DNA of 22,406 nucleotides from a virus, in IMG/VR virus record IMGVR_UViG_3300032893_000290, positions 1 through 22,406 of that record. One strand, written 5' to 3'. Every line of letters begins with the position of its first letter. Position 1 is the first letter of the stretch. This document shows, piece by piece, positions 14,260-20,325 of this stretch. The notes beneath the pieces were generated by a model. That model saw nothing but the letters and a program-made list of their open reading frames with translations. It was not told where the DNA came from and did not search any database. Both the position numbers and the translations under genes were made by a program.

Positions 14260-14928
14260 TTATGAGGTTTGTGAATACGATTGATCTACTGCCGTTAATA
14301 TTTTTTCTTGTTCCTCAAAAAATCCAGATGATCTGGCTTTTCGTATGATTTCATCAAGATCATCGCAAAATTTGGTGATGGCCTCTGACATAAGTTTGAT
14401 AAACGGTTCATCTCGTTCTGTGCGCTGGAGCGCTGGCGGCAGTTCGGGATGCCAAGCATAGCGGTCAACAAAATCCAATTCGGATACCCACATCTGGCCC
14501 TGGACTTGGCATTTATACGCATCGCCAAAACCGTCCACGATATATCCAATCTGAGTCCATGGTGCTGGGCATTTAATTTCTACCCCGCCTTTTGCACCGA
14601 TTATCAGACGGTCTGGACTAGCGCCAACACGGCCATCATCCGTAGTTATAAACCCGCATTTTCTGATTTTAACGTCTTGGACAAATTCGTAATTTTGAGC
14701 CGCAGCTTCCTCATGCATTTTTCCGCGCTGGACCCACTCCAGATGATCCAGGGATTCGAGCTGGCGATTCAGGATTTTTTCAGCCGCTAGAAAACAAGCG
14801 TATTTCCTGGATGATGTGGATAGCTTGCCGCCTGGCGTGATGATTTTTTCAAAATTTGAGGCTGTTGGCAGGCCAAGACGGGCGGCAATCCACTCATTGC
14901 TGCCTTGTTCAACTTGAATTTCCTTCAT
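14260..14928 (-). CDS. YqaJ-type exonuclease (lambda exonuclease-like)
   Basis: A 222-residue nuclease of the PD-(D/E)XK superfamily that would digest one strand of double-stranded DNA ends and supply single strands to the ERF annealing protein. Visible motifs are SNEWIAARLGLPTASNFEKI (10-30), GKMHEEAA (69-76), GASPDRLI (102-109, Asp106), GVEIKCP (115-121, Glu117 and Lys119) and QVQGQMW (141-147). This matches the YqaJ family order and length. The ATG at 14928 is supported by GGGAG eight bases upstream; it overlaps the ERF gene by 20 bases, as expected for a coupled pair. A longer frame to 14961 would lie inside the ERF gene. Confidence 0.88.
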   Translation of the reverse strand: MKEIQVEQGSNEWIAARLGLPTASNFEKIITPGGKLSTSSRKYACFLAAEKILNRQLESLDHLEWVQRGKMHEEAAAQNYEFVQDVKIRKCGFITTDDGRVGASPDRLIIGAKGGVEIKCPAPWTQIGYIVDGFGDAYKCQVQGQMWVSELDFVDRYAWHPELPPALQRTERDEPFIKLMSEAITKFCDDLDEIIRKARSSGFFEEQEKILTAVDQSYSQTS

Positions 14929-15661
14929 TTTTTTTAACTCCCATTTTCGCCTTTTTGGCAAGAAGTGCGTTCAACGCCGCAGCCGCGTTTTTCTGCTCAA
15001 TTTCATCCAGACTGTTCACGCCCATGGCCCGCAAATAAGCCACCGTGTCTGCTTTTGTTTCCCGTATCAGGTCAACCAGCTCGTTCTTCTGGGCTTCCGT
15101 GATGTATCGGATGCCGGCTGCATGAGCATCGTCATCTTCCCCACGTCTCACGATGTTCAGAAGCAGCTCAGTCACGTAGCGCTTGCCGTACGAGAGCGTT
15201 GATCCTGCCGCCTGGAGGCTGTTACGGCCTGGTCCGCTATCGAGAGGCAGGCTAAACCGCGCCGTCTTGTGGTGCCCGTCTATATGCGTCAGCGTGCCAA
15301 TGACGATACTTCCCCCGCCGTCTCGGGCGCGCTCCTCAGTATCAAACGATAGCGTGAATCCTTCACGATCCATGAGCGGCTGGATAACTTCAGCCATATC
15401 TTCCCAACGGGCGAATTTGATTTTCCCCTTTGATCCAAGATCAATGGTCCCGTTTTTTGGAATTTGGGGAAGGTCTTTGCGCAACCGCCATTCTGCGCGG
15501 GCAAAGGCAATCTTTGCCTGATCCGCCATAACCTCCCGCTGCATCTGCAAAAGCGCCTGGAGATTGGCGATATTCGTGTCCGGATTGCGCGCAGCCTCCG
15601 CGATTATATTCAGGAGGGATACGGTTTTTCCCGAATCATCCGTCGAGACGATCTCGTTCAT
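14909..15661 (-). CDS. erf: ERF-family single-strand annealing protein
   Basis: A 250-residue recombinase of the ERF superfamily, which pairs complementary single strands during phage recombination. It has a helical N-terminus, KIKFARWEDMAEVIQPLMDR (about 80-99), and the family mark GSTLSYGKRYVTELLLNI (153-170) followed by GEDDDAH. The ~60-residue C-terminus is helical and ends KKNEGNSS. AGGAAGG precedes the ATG. Its neighbour encodes a YqaJ exonuclease, the usual partner. It may be the first recombination gene of the leftward early transcript from the divergent region at 15900-16059. Confidence 0.9.
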   Translation of the reverse strand: MNEIVSTDDSGKTVSLLNIIAEAARNPDTNIANLQALLQMQREVMADQAKIAFARAEWRLRKDLPQIPKNGTIDLGSKGKIKFARWEDMAEVIQPLMDREGFTLSFDTEERARDGGGSIVIGTLTHIDGHHKTARFSLPLDSGPGRNSLQAAGSTLSYGKRYVTELLLNIVRRGEDDDAHAAGIRYITEAQKNELVDLIRETKADTVAYLRAMGVNSLDEIEQKNAAAALNALLAKKAKMGVKKNEGNSS

Positions 15662-15899
15662 CGAATCCTTCCTGTGTTTTTATCCATTCTTTTACAGCGG
15701 CAACCAAGAATTCCGTTTTGATATTGGATATATTAGCTATCCTTAATCCAGTGTCGCATTTGTATAGGACAAAAACGCAAACCCCTTCATCTTGGAAAGT
15801 TTCAGCGGCATGATCCAAAACTGTTTCCATTTTGGATTGTATTGACCGCATCTTTTCCTTTTCGGATGGCGTCAGAACTTCCTTATTATCTCGCCACAT
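15636..15899 (-). CDS. Small 87-residue protein, unknown role, first in the leftward operon
   Basis: Begins MWRDNKEVLTPSEKEKMRSI, then a helical acidic part and a beta stretch (VCVFVLYKCDTGLRIANISN) and a charged end. A frame can be extended to a TTG at 15914, but GGA six bases before the ATG at 15899 makes the ATG the better start. It overlaps the ERF gene by 26 bases. The SD lies inside a hairpin-forming inverted repeat (15901-15923). As the first leftward gene it might be an early regulator or anti-host protein; nothing in the sequence names it. Confidence 0.6.
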   Translation of the reverse strand: MWRDNKEVLTPSEKEKMRSIQSKMETVLDHAAETFQDEGVCVFVLYKCDTGLRIANISNIKTEFLVAAVKEWIKTQEGFDERDRLDG

Positions 15900-16059
15900 A
15901 TGCAATCCTTTCAATGTATTGCACTAGATATTTCCGGCAGTTTCTTACTTGTTTGCGGGTAGCAACGATATTCTTTTTTTTGGCTCAGCGCAATCCAAAA
16001 TGGACATTTCGCATTTTTCTTGTTAAACAGTGAGTCCTAAAAAATATGGAAACGTCCAA
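15900..16059. promoter_or_regulatory. Divergent control region between leftward and rightward early genes
   Basis: 160 bases separate the leftward small gene/ERF operon from the rightward Cro-like gene. For the plus strand, TGGACA (16001-16006), 17 bases, TAAACA (16024-16029) is a possible promoter. On the minus strand TTGCGC, 17 bases, TATCGT is visible near 15962-15992. A GANTC site (GAGTC, 16032-16036), the CcrM/GcrA-type target, lies at the presumed plus-strand start. The imperfect palindrome TCCA-AAA-TGGA overlaps the plus-strand -35. None of these is strong alone. Confidence 0.4.
15901..15923 (-). repeat. Inverted repeat around the SD of the first leftward gene
   Basis: TGCAAT (15901-15906) and ATTGCA (15918-15923) form perfect six-base arms with an 11-base spacer. 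An inner CAAT/ATTG pair is also present. In the minus-strand RNA the arms would enclose the AAAGGA ribosome binding site two bases before the ATG, so it may be an operator, a translational switch, or both. GCAATCC recurs at 15990-15996. Confidence 0.4.
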
Positions 16060-16296
16060 ATGGATCACAAAGCGTTTTTGGAACGGTTTGCCCCTGGAGA
16101 CGCAGCTAAGGCATTCGCTGTTTCCAGAATTTGCATAAGCCATTGGAAAAAGCGAGGAATTCCGTCTCGGTTTTGGCTTCTGGCGGAGAAAATATCCCAG
16201 GAAAAGGGGTGGAACGTCACGGCCGCAGATTTGGCCAATTCCGCGACTGGAATACGGATAGAAAAGCGCAGGGAAAAAGCCGGTGAAGGGATTTGA
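16060..16296 (+). CDS. Cro-like / Carph-isopro-type DNA-binding regulator
   Basis: A 78-residue protein with an HTH at about 10-45: FLERFAPGDAAKAFAVSRIC, then ISHWKKRGIPSRFWLLAEKI. The pair of a short AF-x-V-S-x-x-x-I-S-x-W-K helix and a following Ile-Pro is the pattern of small phage Cro or YdaS-like repressors. The end is basic (KRREKAGEGI). I place the start at the ATG (16060), which has GGA eight bases upstream; a GTG at 16030 would add ten residues without an SD. It is the first gene right of the divergent region, matching a Cro-like switch protein. Its stop lies inside the next gene. Confidence 0.75.
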   Translation: MDHKAFLERFAPGDAAKAFAVSRICISHWKKRGIPSRFWLLAEKISQEKGWNVTAADLANSATGIRIEKRREKAGEGI

Positions 16297-17449
16297 CGAA
16301 AAATGGCTCATGGACTATCAAGCCAGAATTCGACAATCTAAGAGTGAGTCTAAAGTAGTGTTGTTGTCTAAAATTGAAAAAGATGCGCCTAAGAAGAAAT
16401 TATCTTCAAACCAAAAAGCCACCAATGAAGAACTTGTTTCTGCGTGGGAAGAAACAAAAAACATACGAATCATTGGTGAAAAATTTGGAATGCGACCGTC
16501 GAGCGTCCATGAAAGACTTGTTAAACTAACTGGGGGGAATCTCAGTTATAAACCAATAACTGAGGAGGAAAAAAATATTATAATTTCAAAATACTGTGAG
16601 TATGCAAATTCTGGTAGACGTGAAAAACTCGCAAAACAATTGGGACGCCACCCTCTTTGGTTATCAAGAAAAGCTAAAGAATTTGGACTTACAAATTATA
16701 ATCGCCCTCACGATTGGGCAAAAAGTGATTTAGAAAATGTTGAATCTGAATTTCGTGAAATTCATACATTATTTAATGACCGCGAACTTTCTGACAAATT
16801 TGGAGTCTCGTTAGGCACCATCGTAAAATGGCGAAAAATACTGGGGTTAAAGAAACCAAAGGAAGGCCGTTGGTCATTAAGTCCACATCCGAGAGGTGCT
16901 ACAGGTTTAGTAATATCACCAGAACATCGTGAGAAACTTATTTCAGGAATCAAAAAAGCATGGAATGACCCCAACCATAGATTAAATTCTGATGAGTATA
17001 AACAGATTTGCTCTAATCGAATGATGAATAGGAAGGCCAATAAACCGGAAGAAAATCCTTATTCCCGCTGTTCTGGAGGGAAAAGGTCTGATCTTGGAAA
17101 TGTTTATTTTAGATCATCATGGGAAGCAAATTACGCTAGATATTTGAATTTTCTTGTCAAACACAATAAAATATCAAAATGGGAGTATGAATCTGATACT
17201 TTCATTTTCCACGAAAAAAAGAGAGGAATTAGATCATATAAGCCAGATTTTAAAATCTGGGAAAATGAATCGTCAGAACCATACTTTGTAGAAATAAAGG
17301 GGTGGATGGACGATAAGAGTAAAACAAAATTAAAGTATATGACAAAATACTATCCAGAAATAAAAGTTATAATTGTCGGTGAATCAGAATATAAGTCAAT
17401 TAGAGATTCGGTCAGAAAAATGATTCCGGAATGGGAAAATGTAAAATGA
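16283..17449 (+). CDS. Homing-endonuclease-like protein with PD-(D/E)XK nuclease domain
   Basis: A 388-residue protein, AT-rich and Lys-rich compared with neighbours. Three HTH-like segments can be seen at about 47-83 (IRIIGEKFGMRPSSVHERLV), 94-138 and 145-190 (DKFGVSLGTIVKWRKILGLK). A NUMOD3-like block follows at about 212-253 (SPEHREKLISGIKKAWNDPN). The nuclease domain has GNVYFRSSWEANYARYL (Glu281), SYKPDFKIW (Asp322) and YFVEIKGWMD (Glu337, Lys339), the PD-(D/E)XK signature. The start is a GTG with AGGGA at suitable distance and overlaps the Cro-like gene; a later ATG (16310) is possible. It is probably a free-standing homing endonuclease that arrived by transfer; its target site is not visible. 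Confidence 0.75.
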   Translation: MKGFDEKWLMDYQARIRQSKSESKVVLLSKIEKDAPKKKLSSNQKATNEELVSAWEETKNIRIIGEKFGMRPSSVHERLVKLTGGNLSYKPITEEEKNIIISKYCEYANSGRREKLAKQLGRHPLWLSRKAKEFGLTNYNRPHDWAKSDLENVESEFREIHTLFNDRELSDKFGVSLGTIVKWRKILGLKKPKEGRWSLSPHPRGATGLVISPEHREKLISGIKKAWNDPNHRLNSDEYKQICSNRMMNRKANKPEENPYSRCSGGKRSDLGNVYFRSSWEANYARYLNFLVKHNKISKWEYESDTFIFHEKKRGIRSYKPDFKIWENESSEPYFVEIKGWMDDKSKTKLKYMTKYYPEIKVIIVGESEYKSIRDSVRKMIPEWENVK

Positions 17450-17607
17450 ATAACTATCAAGTTCTTAGCACTCCAAAAAACATCCACCTGATGCGCATGA
17501 CAAAGAAAGAGTTCCGTCCTCCTAACCATAGAATGAACATATGCCCTGACTGTTTATTTATGCCTGTTGGAGAAACATGCCAAAAATGTGGAAGGCTCCA
17601 GAAATAG
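17446..17607 (+). CDS. CxxC...CxxC zinc-ribbon microprotein, copy 1
   Basis: A 53-residue protein missed by usual length cut-offs. The ATG overlaps the endonuclease stop (ATGA). The N-terminus is basic (MNNYQVLSTPKNIHL). The C-terminal half carries ICPDC (Cys33, Cys36) and CQKC (Cys45, Cys48), i.e. C-x2-C-x8-C-x2-C, most likely one zinc site. The segment EFRP-x-N-x4-IC-x2-CLF-x2-VGE-x-C-x2-CGR is shared with the next gene, so the two are tandem paralogues. They precede a GcrA-like regulator in one operon. The role could be nucleic-acid or protein binding; no family name is known to me. Confidence 0.6.
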   Translation: MNNYQVLSTPKNIHLMRMTKKEFRPPNHRMNICPDCLFMPVGETCQKCGRLQK

Positions 17608-17617
17608 AAGCCAGGCA

Positions 17618-17791
17618 ATGCCCCGCCAACGCTCCTTTAATCGCTCTAAACCCAATGCGGCATCTCAAAGGATGGCGACAAATGAATTCAGGCCGGTGAA
17701 TAATGATGTGGATATTTGCTTTGAATGTCTGTTTCTGGAAGTGGGCGAGATATGCCGTCAATGCGGGAGATTTCGGAAAAATGATAAATGA
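17618..17791 (+). CDS. CxxC...CxxC zinc-ribbon microprotein, copy 2
   Basis: A 57-residue protein. The first 20 residues are basic and Ser/Asn-rich. Residues 23-53 (EFRPVNNDVDICFECLFLEV, then GEICRQCGRFRK) repeat the zinc module of the preceding gene with the same spacing (Cys34, 37, 46, 49). The ATG at 17618 follows the first copy's stop by ten bases, but its SD (AGG) is too close to be strong; the frame is open upstream to a TTG at 17567 that would overlap copy 1. The 3' end overlaps the GcrA start by 11 bases, which supports coupled translation. Confidence 0.55.
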   Translation: MPRQRSFNRSKPNAASQRMATNEFRPVNNDVDICFECLFLEVGEICRQCGRFRKNDK

Positions 17792-18239
17792 ATTATGGAG
17801 CGAAAAAAAAGTCGCTTTGTTGAAAGAGCTATGGGCGCTCAATCTTCCAGCGGCGAAAATTGAGGAAATCATGGCAGAGCGGGGAATGCCGACGCCAAAA
17901 AATGCCATTTACAAGAAGGCGCAACGCCTCGGGCTTACGCCTAGAGCATCGCCCATAATCGTCATTGGCGCGGAAAAGACACGCAAGAGGATGATCCAGG
18001 CGGCGCGATCTATGCCAGCTCCAGACAGGCCATCGCCCCCGTCTGATAGAGTGAGTCCGGATTACAATGCGGTGTTGCTGCCGCGTGTGTCGAAATATGA
18101 GCGCGGGGAGGGGTGCTGCTGGCCTATTGGCGATCCCAAAAATCCTGATTTTCGATTTTGCGGAAAAAAGAGAGTAACTAGAAATTACTGCTCTTTCCAT
18201 GACAGGATTGCTTATCATAGGGTGGCAGAATCAGCTTAG
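17781..18239 (+). CDS. gcrA: GcrA-like cell-cycle transcription regulator
   Basis: A 152-residue protein of the GcrA family. The N-terminal HTH is WSEKKVALLKELWALNLPAA (6-25) with KNAIYKKAQRLGL (40-52), close to the R-N-A-V-I-G-K-x-x-R-L pattern of GcrA. A proline-rich linker (about 78-95) leads to the C-terminal part CCWPIGDP (112-119), FCG (126-128) and YC-x2-H (136-140), RIAYHR. In Alphaproteobacteria GcrA binds methylated GANTC sites and sigma70 to control cell-cycle genes; phage-borne copies probably redirect host or phage transcription. The start is the ATG at 17781, overlapping the zinc-ribbon gene; a longer frame back to 17703 would overlap it fully. The stop lies in a terminator-like stem. 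Confidence 0.88.
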   Translation: MINELWSEKKVALLKELWALNLPAAKIEEIMAERGMPTPKNAIYKKAQRLGLTPRASPIIVIGAEKTRKRMIQAARSMPAPDRPSPPSDRVSPDYNAVLLPRVSKYERGEGCCWPIGDPKNPDFRFCGKKRVTRNYCSFHDRIAYHRVAESA

Positions 18240-18268
18240 CGCCAAGAGAGTTTTCCCCTGGCGCTAAG
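18235..18268. terminator. Perfect 10-bp inverted repeat between converging operons
   Basis: CTTAGCGCCA (18235-18244) and TGGCGCTAAG (18259-18268) pair without mismatch around a 14-base loop. It includes the GcrA stop codon and lies between the rightward GcrA operon and the leftward operon ending at 18284. The plus strand continues with an A/T-rich tail (ATATTTT about 10 bases later), the minus strand with little T. It probably acts as a two-way terminator or RNA end stabiliser. Confidence 0.55.
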
Positions 18269-18283
18269 ATAAAGTCTCATATT

Positions 18284-18436
18284 TTACTGCAAAGATTCAA
18301 TTTTTCTTGACAGATAATCATTGAGTTTTTTTGTTTCTTCAATGTTTCTTTTTTGCCTAAAAAAAAGCGAAGCATTGATGAATATCAAAATCCAATTTGC
18401 GAGAATCAGAAGTCCGGCGATTACATCATTTGTCAA
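18284..18436 (-). CDS. 50-residue single-pass membrane microprotein, TTG start
   Basis: Too short for common gene calling. The frame TTG-ACA-AAT... starts in the stop of the exported Ala/Gln-rich protein (TTGA overlap) and ends with TAA. It encodes one hydrophobic helix at about 5-26 (VIAGLLILANWILIFINASL), then a basic, coiled-coil-like tail (RQKRNIEETKKLNDYLSRK). This predicts a protein with its N-terminus outside the inner membrane and its tail in the cytoplasm. GGCGG lies six bases before the TTG. A short ATG frame overlapping it ends after two codons. The role is unknown; an envelope, lysis or exclusion role fits the neighbours but is not shown. Confidence 0.55.
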   Translation of the reverse strand: MTNDVIAGLLILANWILIFINASLFFRQKRNIEETKKLNDYLSRKIESLQ

Positions 18437-18999
18437 TTTCCACCGCCCAATCCAAGGAATCCCCCGGATTTTTTCATCTCGGCCTTGCCGGTGTCCGTCA
18501 TAAGCGCCTTGGCGCCCTGGCCCGCGTCAATCGTGGCCGATGCGTTGGCCTGGGCGGTGACGCGGGCGGTATCGGCCTCGGATTGGGTGACATCGGTTTG
18601 CGCCTTTGATGCCGCAAGCTGGGCGTTCACGATGTCATTTTCCCGGTTCGCGTCCGTCTGCTCTTTTTGCAGCTCGATCTCTTGCTGCTCAATCACAAGC
18701 TGGCGCTCCTGATCCTGGAAACCCTGATCCCGCTTTTTATCGGCCTCCTCAGCCGCCGCAGCCGCCGCATTGGCGGCATCCTGGCGCCGCTGGGCGGCGG
18801 CTTCGCGGTCTTCCTCTCGTGCTGCCGCCTGCGCCTGCGCCGCTTCCTGCGCCCGCTCCTCGGCGGCGGCTTGCGCCTGGTCCTGCGCCTGCGCCTGGCC
18901 CATGGCGGCTAGTCCTGAGTCCAACTGCCCTTGCGATTCCTGAGCCAAAGCCGGGAGGCAAAGAGAGGCAAAAACAACGCTAGTAACGATGATCTTCAT
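18433..18999 (-). CDS. Exported Ala/Gln/Glu-rich helical protein (DUF5384-like)
   Basis: A 188-residue protein with a signal peptide (MKIIVTSVVFASLCLPALA, cleavage before QE). Residues 30-90 are Ala/Gln/Glu repeats of probable long helix. Residues ~90-135 (DQERQLVIEQQEIELQKEQT, then ENDIVNAQLAASKAQTDVTQ) resemble what I recall of DUF5384, small secreted bacterial proteins of unknown function. The end is Gly-rich (GGFLGLGGGN). It lies just downstream of a lipoprotein gene, so both are envelope-directed. Its ATG lacks a good SD. GC-rich repeats give a long shadow frame on the other strand. Confidence 0.7.
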   Translation of the reverse strand: MKIIVTSVVFASLCLPALAQESQGQLDSGLAAMGQAQAQDQAQAAAEERAQEAAQAQAAAREEDREAAAQRRQDAANAAAAAAEEADKKRDQGFQDQERQLVIEQQEIELQKEQTDANRENDIVNAQLAASKAQTDVTQSEADTARVTAQANASATIDAGQGAKALMTDTGKAEMKKSGGFLGLGGGN

Positions 19000-19026
19000 T
19001 GTAGCACCATGGGCCGGGTTAGGGGT

Positions 19027-19539
19027 TTAGGACTGCTTCGGCGGGCAAACCGCGTTCGGCTGGATGCGGGTTTCATTGGCCGATGTGGAAACCACAAGCG
19101 CGGGACCCGGCTTGAACTGGCACATCTGGCCAACCTGGCTGGAGGTGAGAGTCTGGCCATTTTCGTTATAGCCAATCGTCACACCGTCAACCAAGGCAGT
19201 GCTGGAAACCATGGAACCGGCCGCAGCACCAGCCACGCCGCCGAGAGCGGCGGAACCCACGCCCGTATTGGCATTGCCGGTTACGCCGCCGCCGACCGCG
19301 CCGCCAGCCAGGGCGCCGAGAATGCCGCCGACGACTTCAGCGGTCTTCTGGTTTTGCGAGTTGTCCACCTGCACCTTGGCAGGCATGACCGTAAGAATGG
19401 TGATTTCCTTGGCGTTCTGGACCTGATTCACCTGGCCCGCTTGGTACACATTGGCCTGCAAATCGGCGCCAGGCTGGGCGCAAGAGGTGAGAATAGGCAG
19501 GGCAAGAATCGCCGTTGCCGCAAGAAATTTTGCCTTCAT
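19027..19539 (-). CDS. SlyB-like outer-membrane lipoprotein with glycine zipper
   Basis: A 170-residue lipoprotein. A signal peptide leads to a lipobox LTSC (Cys20). Residues 24-60 (ADLQANVYQAGQVNQVQNAK, then ILTVMPAKVQVDN) match the N-terminal pattern of SlyB/Pcp-type lipoproteins. Residues 71-108 form a glycine zipper (GGILGALAGGAVGGG), which inserts in the outer membrane. The C-terminus has two Cys (about 140 and 165). I put the start at the second ATG (19539), where AGGA has the right spacing; the ATG at 19545 is too close to it. It is probably a host-derived envelope gene carried by the phage. Confidence 0.8.
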   Translation of the reverse strand: MKAKFLAATAILALPILTSCAQPGADLQANVYQAGQVNQVQNAKEITILTVMPAKVQVDNSQNQKTAEVVGGILGALAGGAVGGGVTGNANTGVGSAALGGVAGAAAGSMVSSTALVDGVTIGYNENGQTLTSSQVGQMCQFKPGPALVVSTSANETRIQPNAVCPPKQS

Positions 19540-19564
19540 AGTCATGTCCTTTGTTTGTTGGAAA

Positions 19565-19783
19565 TTACGGTTTTTCAGATACCCAACCGTCAGGGAGAGG
19601 ATGCGCCAGCCGGAAATCAGCCAGCACCTTAAGCCAGCTCAAAACCCGTTCGGGCGTGTCATTTTGGCCATTCATCCAGCGCCAGACTCCGCGCTCGTTC
19701 ACTTCCAGGGTGTCCGCAAGGTAGCGCGGGGACCATCCCAGGATATTAAGATAAATGGCAATTTGCGTTGTTTCGTCATCCAT
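19565..19783 (-). CDS. Small HTH regulator, phage repressor type
   Basis: A 72-residue protein with a short N-terminal HTH (about 8-45): IYLNILGWSPRYLADTLEVN, then ERGVWRWMNGQNDTPE. A W-x-W-M-N-G helix follows the turn, as in small XRE-like repressors. The end is helical and ends GWVSEKP. The ATG at 19783 is inside the conserved part; a frame back to 19831 has no SD. It lies upstream of the lipoprotein gene in one transcript, so it might control this operon. It could also be an antirepressor partner; no more can be said. Confidence 0.65.
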   Translation of the reverse strand: MDDETTQIAIYLNILGWSPRYLADTLEVNERGVWRWMNGQNDTPERVLSWLKVLADFRLAHPLPDGWVSEKP

Positions 19784-19968
19784 GGATTCTTCACAGTCCT
19801 GATATGACCGTACATTATGATGATTAACCATTGTGGCCCGATAGCGAAATAATGGTTGTAATTACGTCAAGAATAACAATTGCAACTGCCGCATATTCAA
19901 TAAAAGATATTGACCTTTGCTGTATCAGCAAAAAATGAAAGAACTTTTTCATTGTATTATACTAACAA
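19784..19968. other. AT-rich gap with a 17-bp inverted repeat, likely regulatory
   Basis: 185 bases without a supported gene between the HTH gene and the 75-residue gene. TTTGCTG (19916-19922) and CAGCAAA (19926-19932) form a perfect seven-base inverted repeat with a three-base spacer, a good operator candidate for the HTH protein. A TATAAT sequence (minus strand, near 19952) lacks a matching -35. An imperfect GTTGTAATT/AATTGCAAC pair lies near 19854-19887. A plus-strand frame starting at 19910 is not convincing. Confidence 0.35.
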
Positions 19969-20196
19969 TCAGTTAGGTTTATCGGGCGAAGTTTCGGACC
20001 AGTCTTTGTTTTGTTTCACGAATGCTTCAGCAAGGACCAGGGAATATTTAGGCTCAAGATTCGTGATAGCAAAAGCATTGTCCAGCGACTCAGGCTTGGC
20101 AACCAAAACAAAGTCGCAATTGGGAAGAAGCATGGACAGTAAATCGCAAATCATTTTGGCGGCTTCAGCTTGAAGGTCTGACATCTTATCGGCCAT
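19969..20196 (-). CDS. 75-residue acidic phage protein, unknown role
   Basis: Starts MADKMSDLQAEAAKMICDLL; a helical first half with a hydrophobic stretch (ICDLLSMLLP) too short for a membrane segment, then a DFVLVAKPESLDNAFAITNL strand-helix part and an acidic, Asp/Pro-containing end. GGAG lies about seven bases before the ATG. It follows the 20283-20303 terminator on the minus strand, so it needs its own promoter or readthrough. No motif identifies it. Confidence 0.55.
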   Translation of the reverse strand: MADKMSDLQAEAAKMICDLLSMLLPNCDFVLVAKPESLDNAFAITNLEPKYSLVLAEAFVKQNKDWSETSPDKPN

Positions 20197-20282
20197 TGGT
20201 TGCTCCAGGTGCAGCGGGTAAATCCAGCTAAATATTTAGTAACAAAACGCGAATCGCCGGTCAATTGCGATTTGCCAATTAA

Positions 20283-20303
20283 GAGGGGGAATTAAACCCC
20301 CTC
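20283..20303 (-). terminator. Terminator hairpin after the DUF2786-like gene
   Basis: GAGGGGG (20283-20289) pairs with CCCCCTC (20297-20303) in a perfect seven-base stem around an AT-rich loop. The minus strand continues TTAATTGG, a short T-rich tail. It lies 23 bases after the stop of the DUF2786-like gene. The plus strand continues with a C-rich sequence, so action is mainly on the minus strand. Confidence 0.6.
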
Positions 20304-20325
20304 CATTTGCCCCTCAGAGGCCGTA

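Noticed and set aside
14078-14284. Plus-strand 68-codon frame with TTG start between recombinase and YqaJ gene
   Set aside because: No clear SD, overlaps the YqaJ 3' end on the other strand, and no recognisable motif; could be a remnant but cannot be shown.
15985-16311. Minus-strand 108-codon frame across the divergent region
   Set aside because: Covers the Cro-like gene antisense and the control region; composition is not protein-like.
19910-20173. Plus-strand 87-codon frame
   Set aside because: Antisense to the 75-residue gene, which has a better start and composition.
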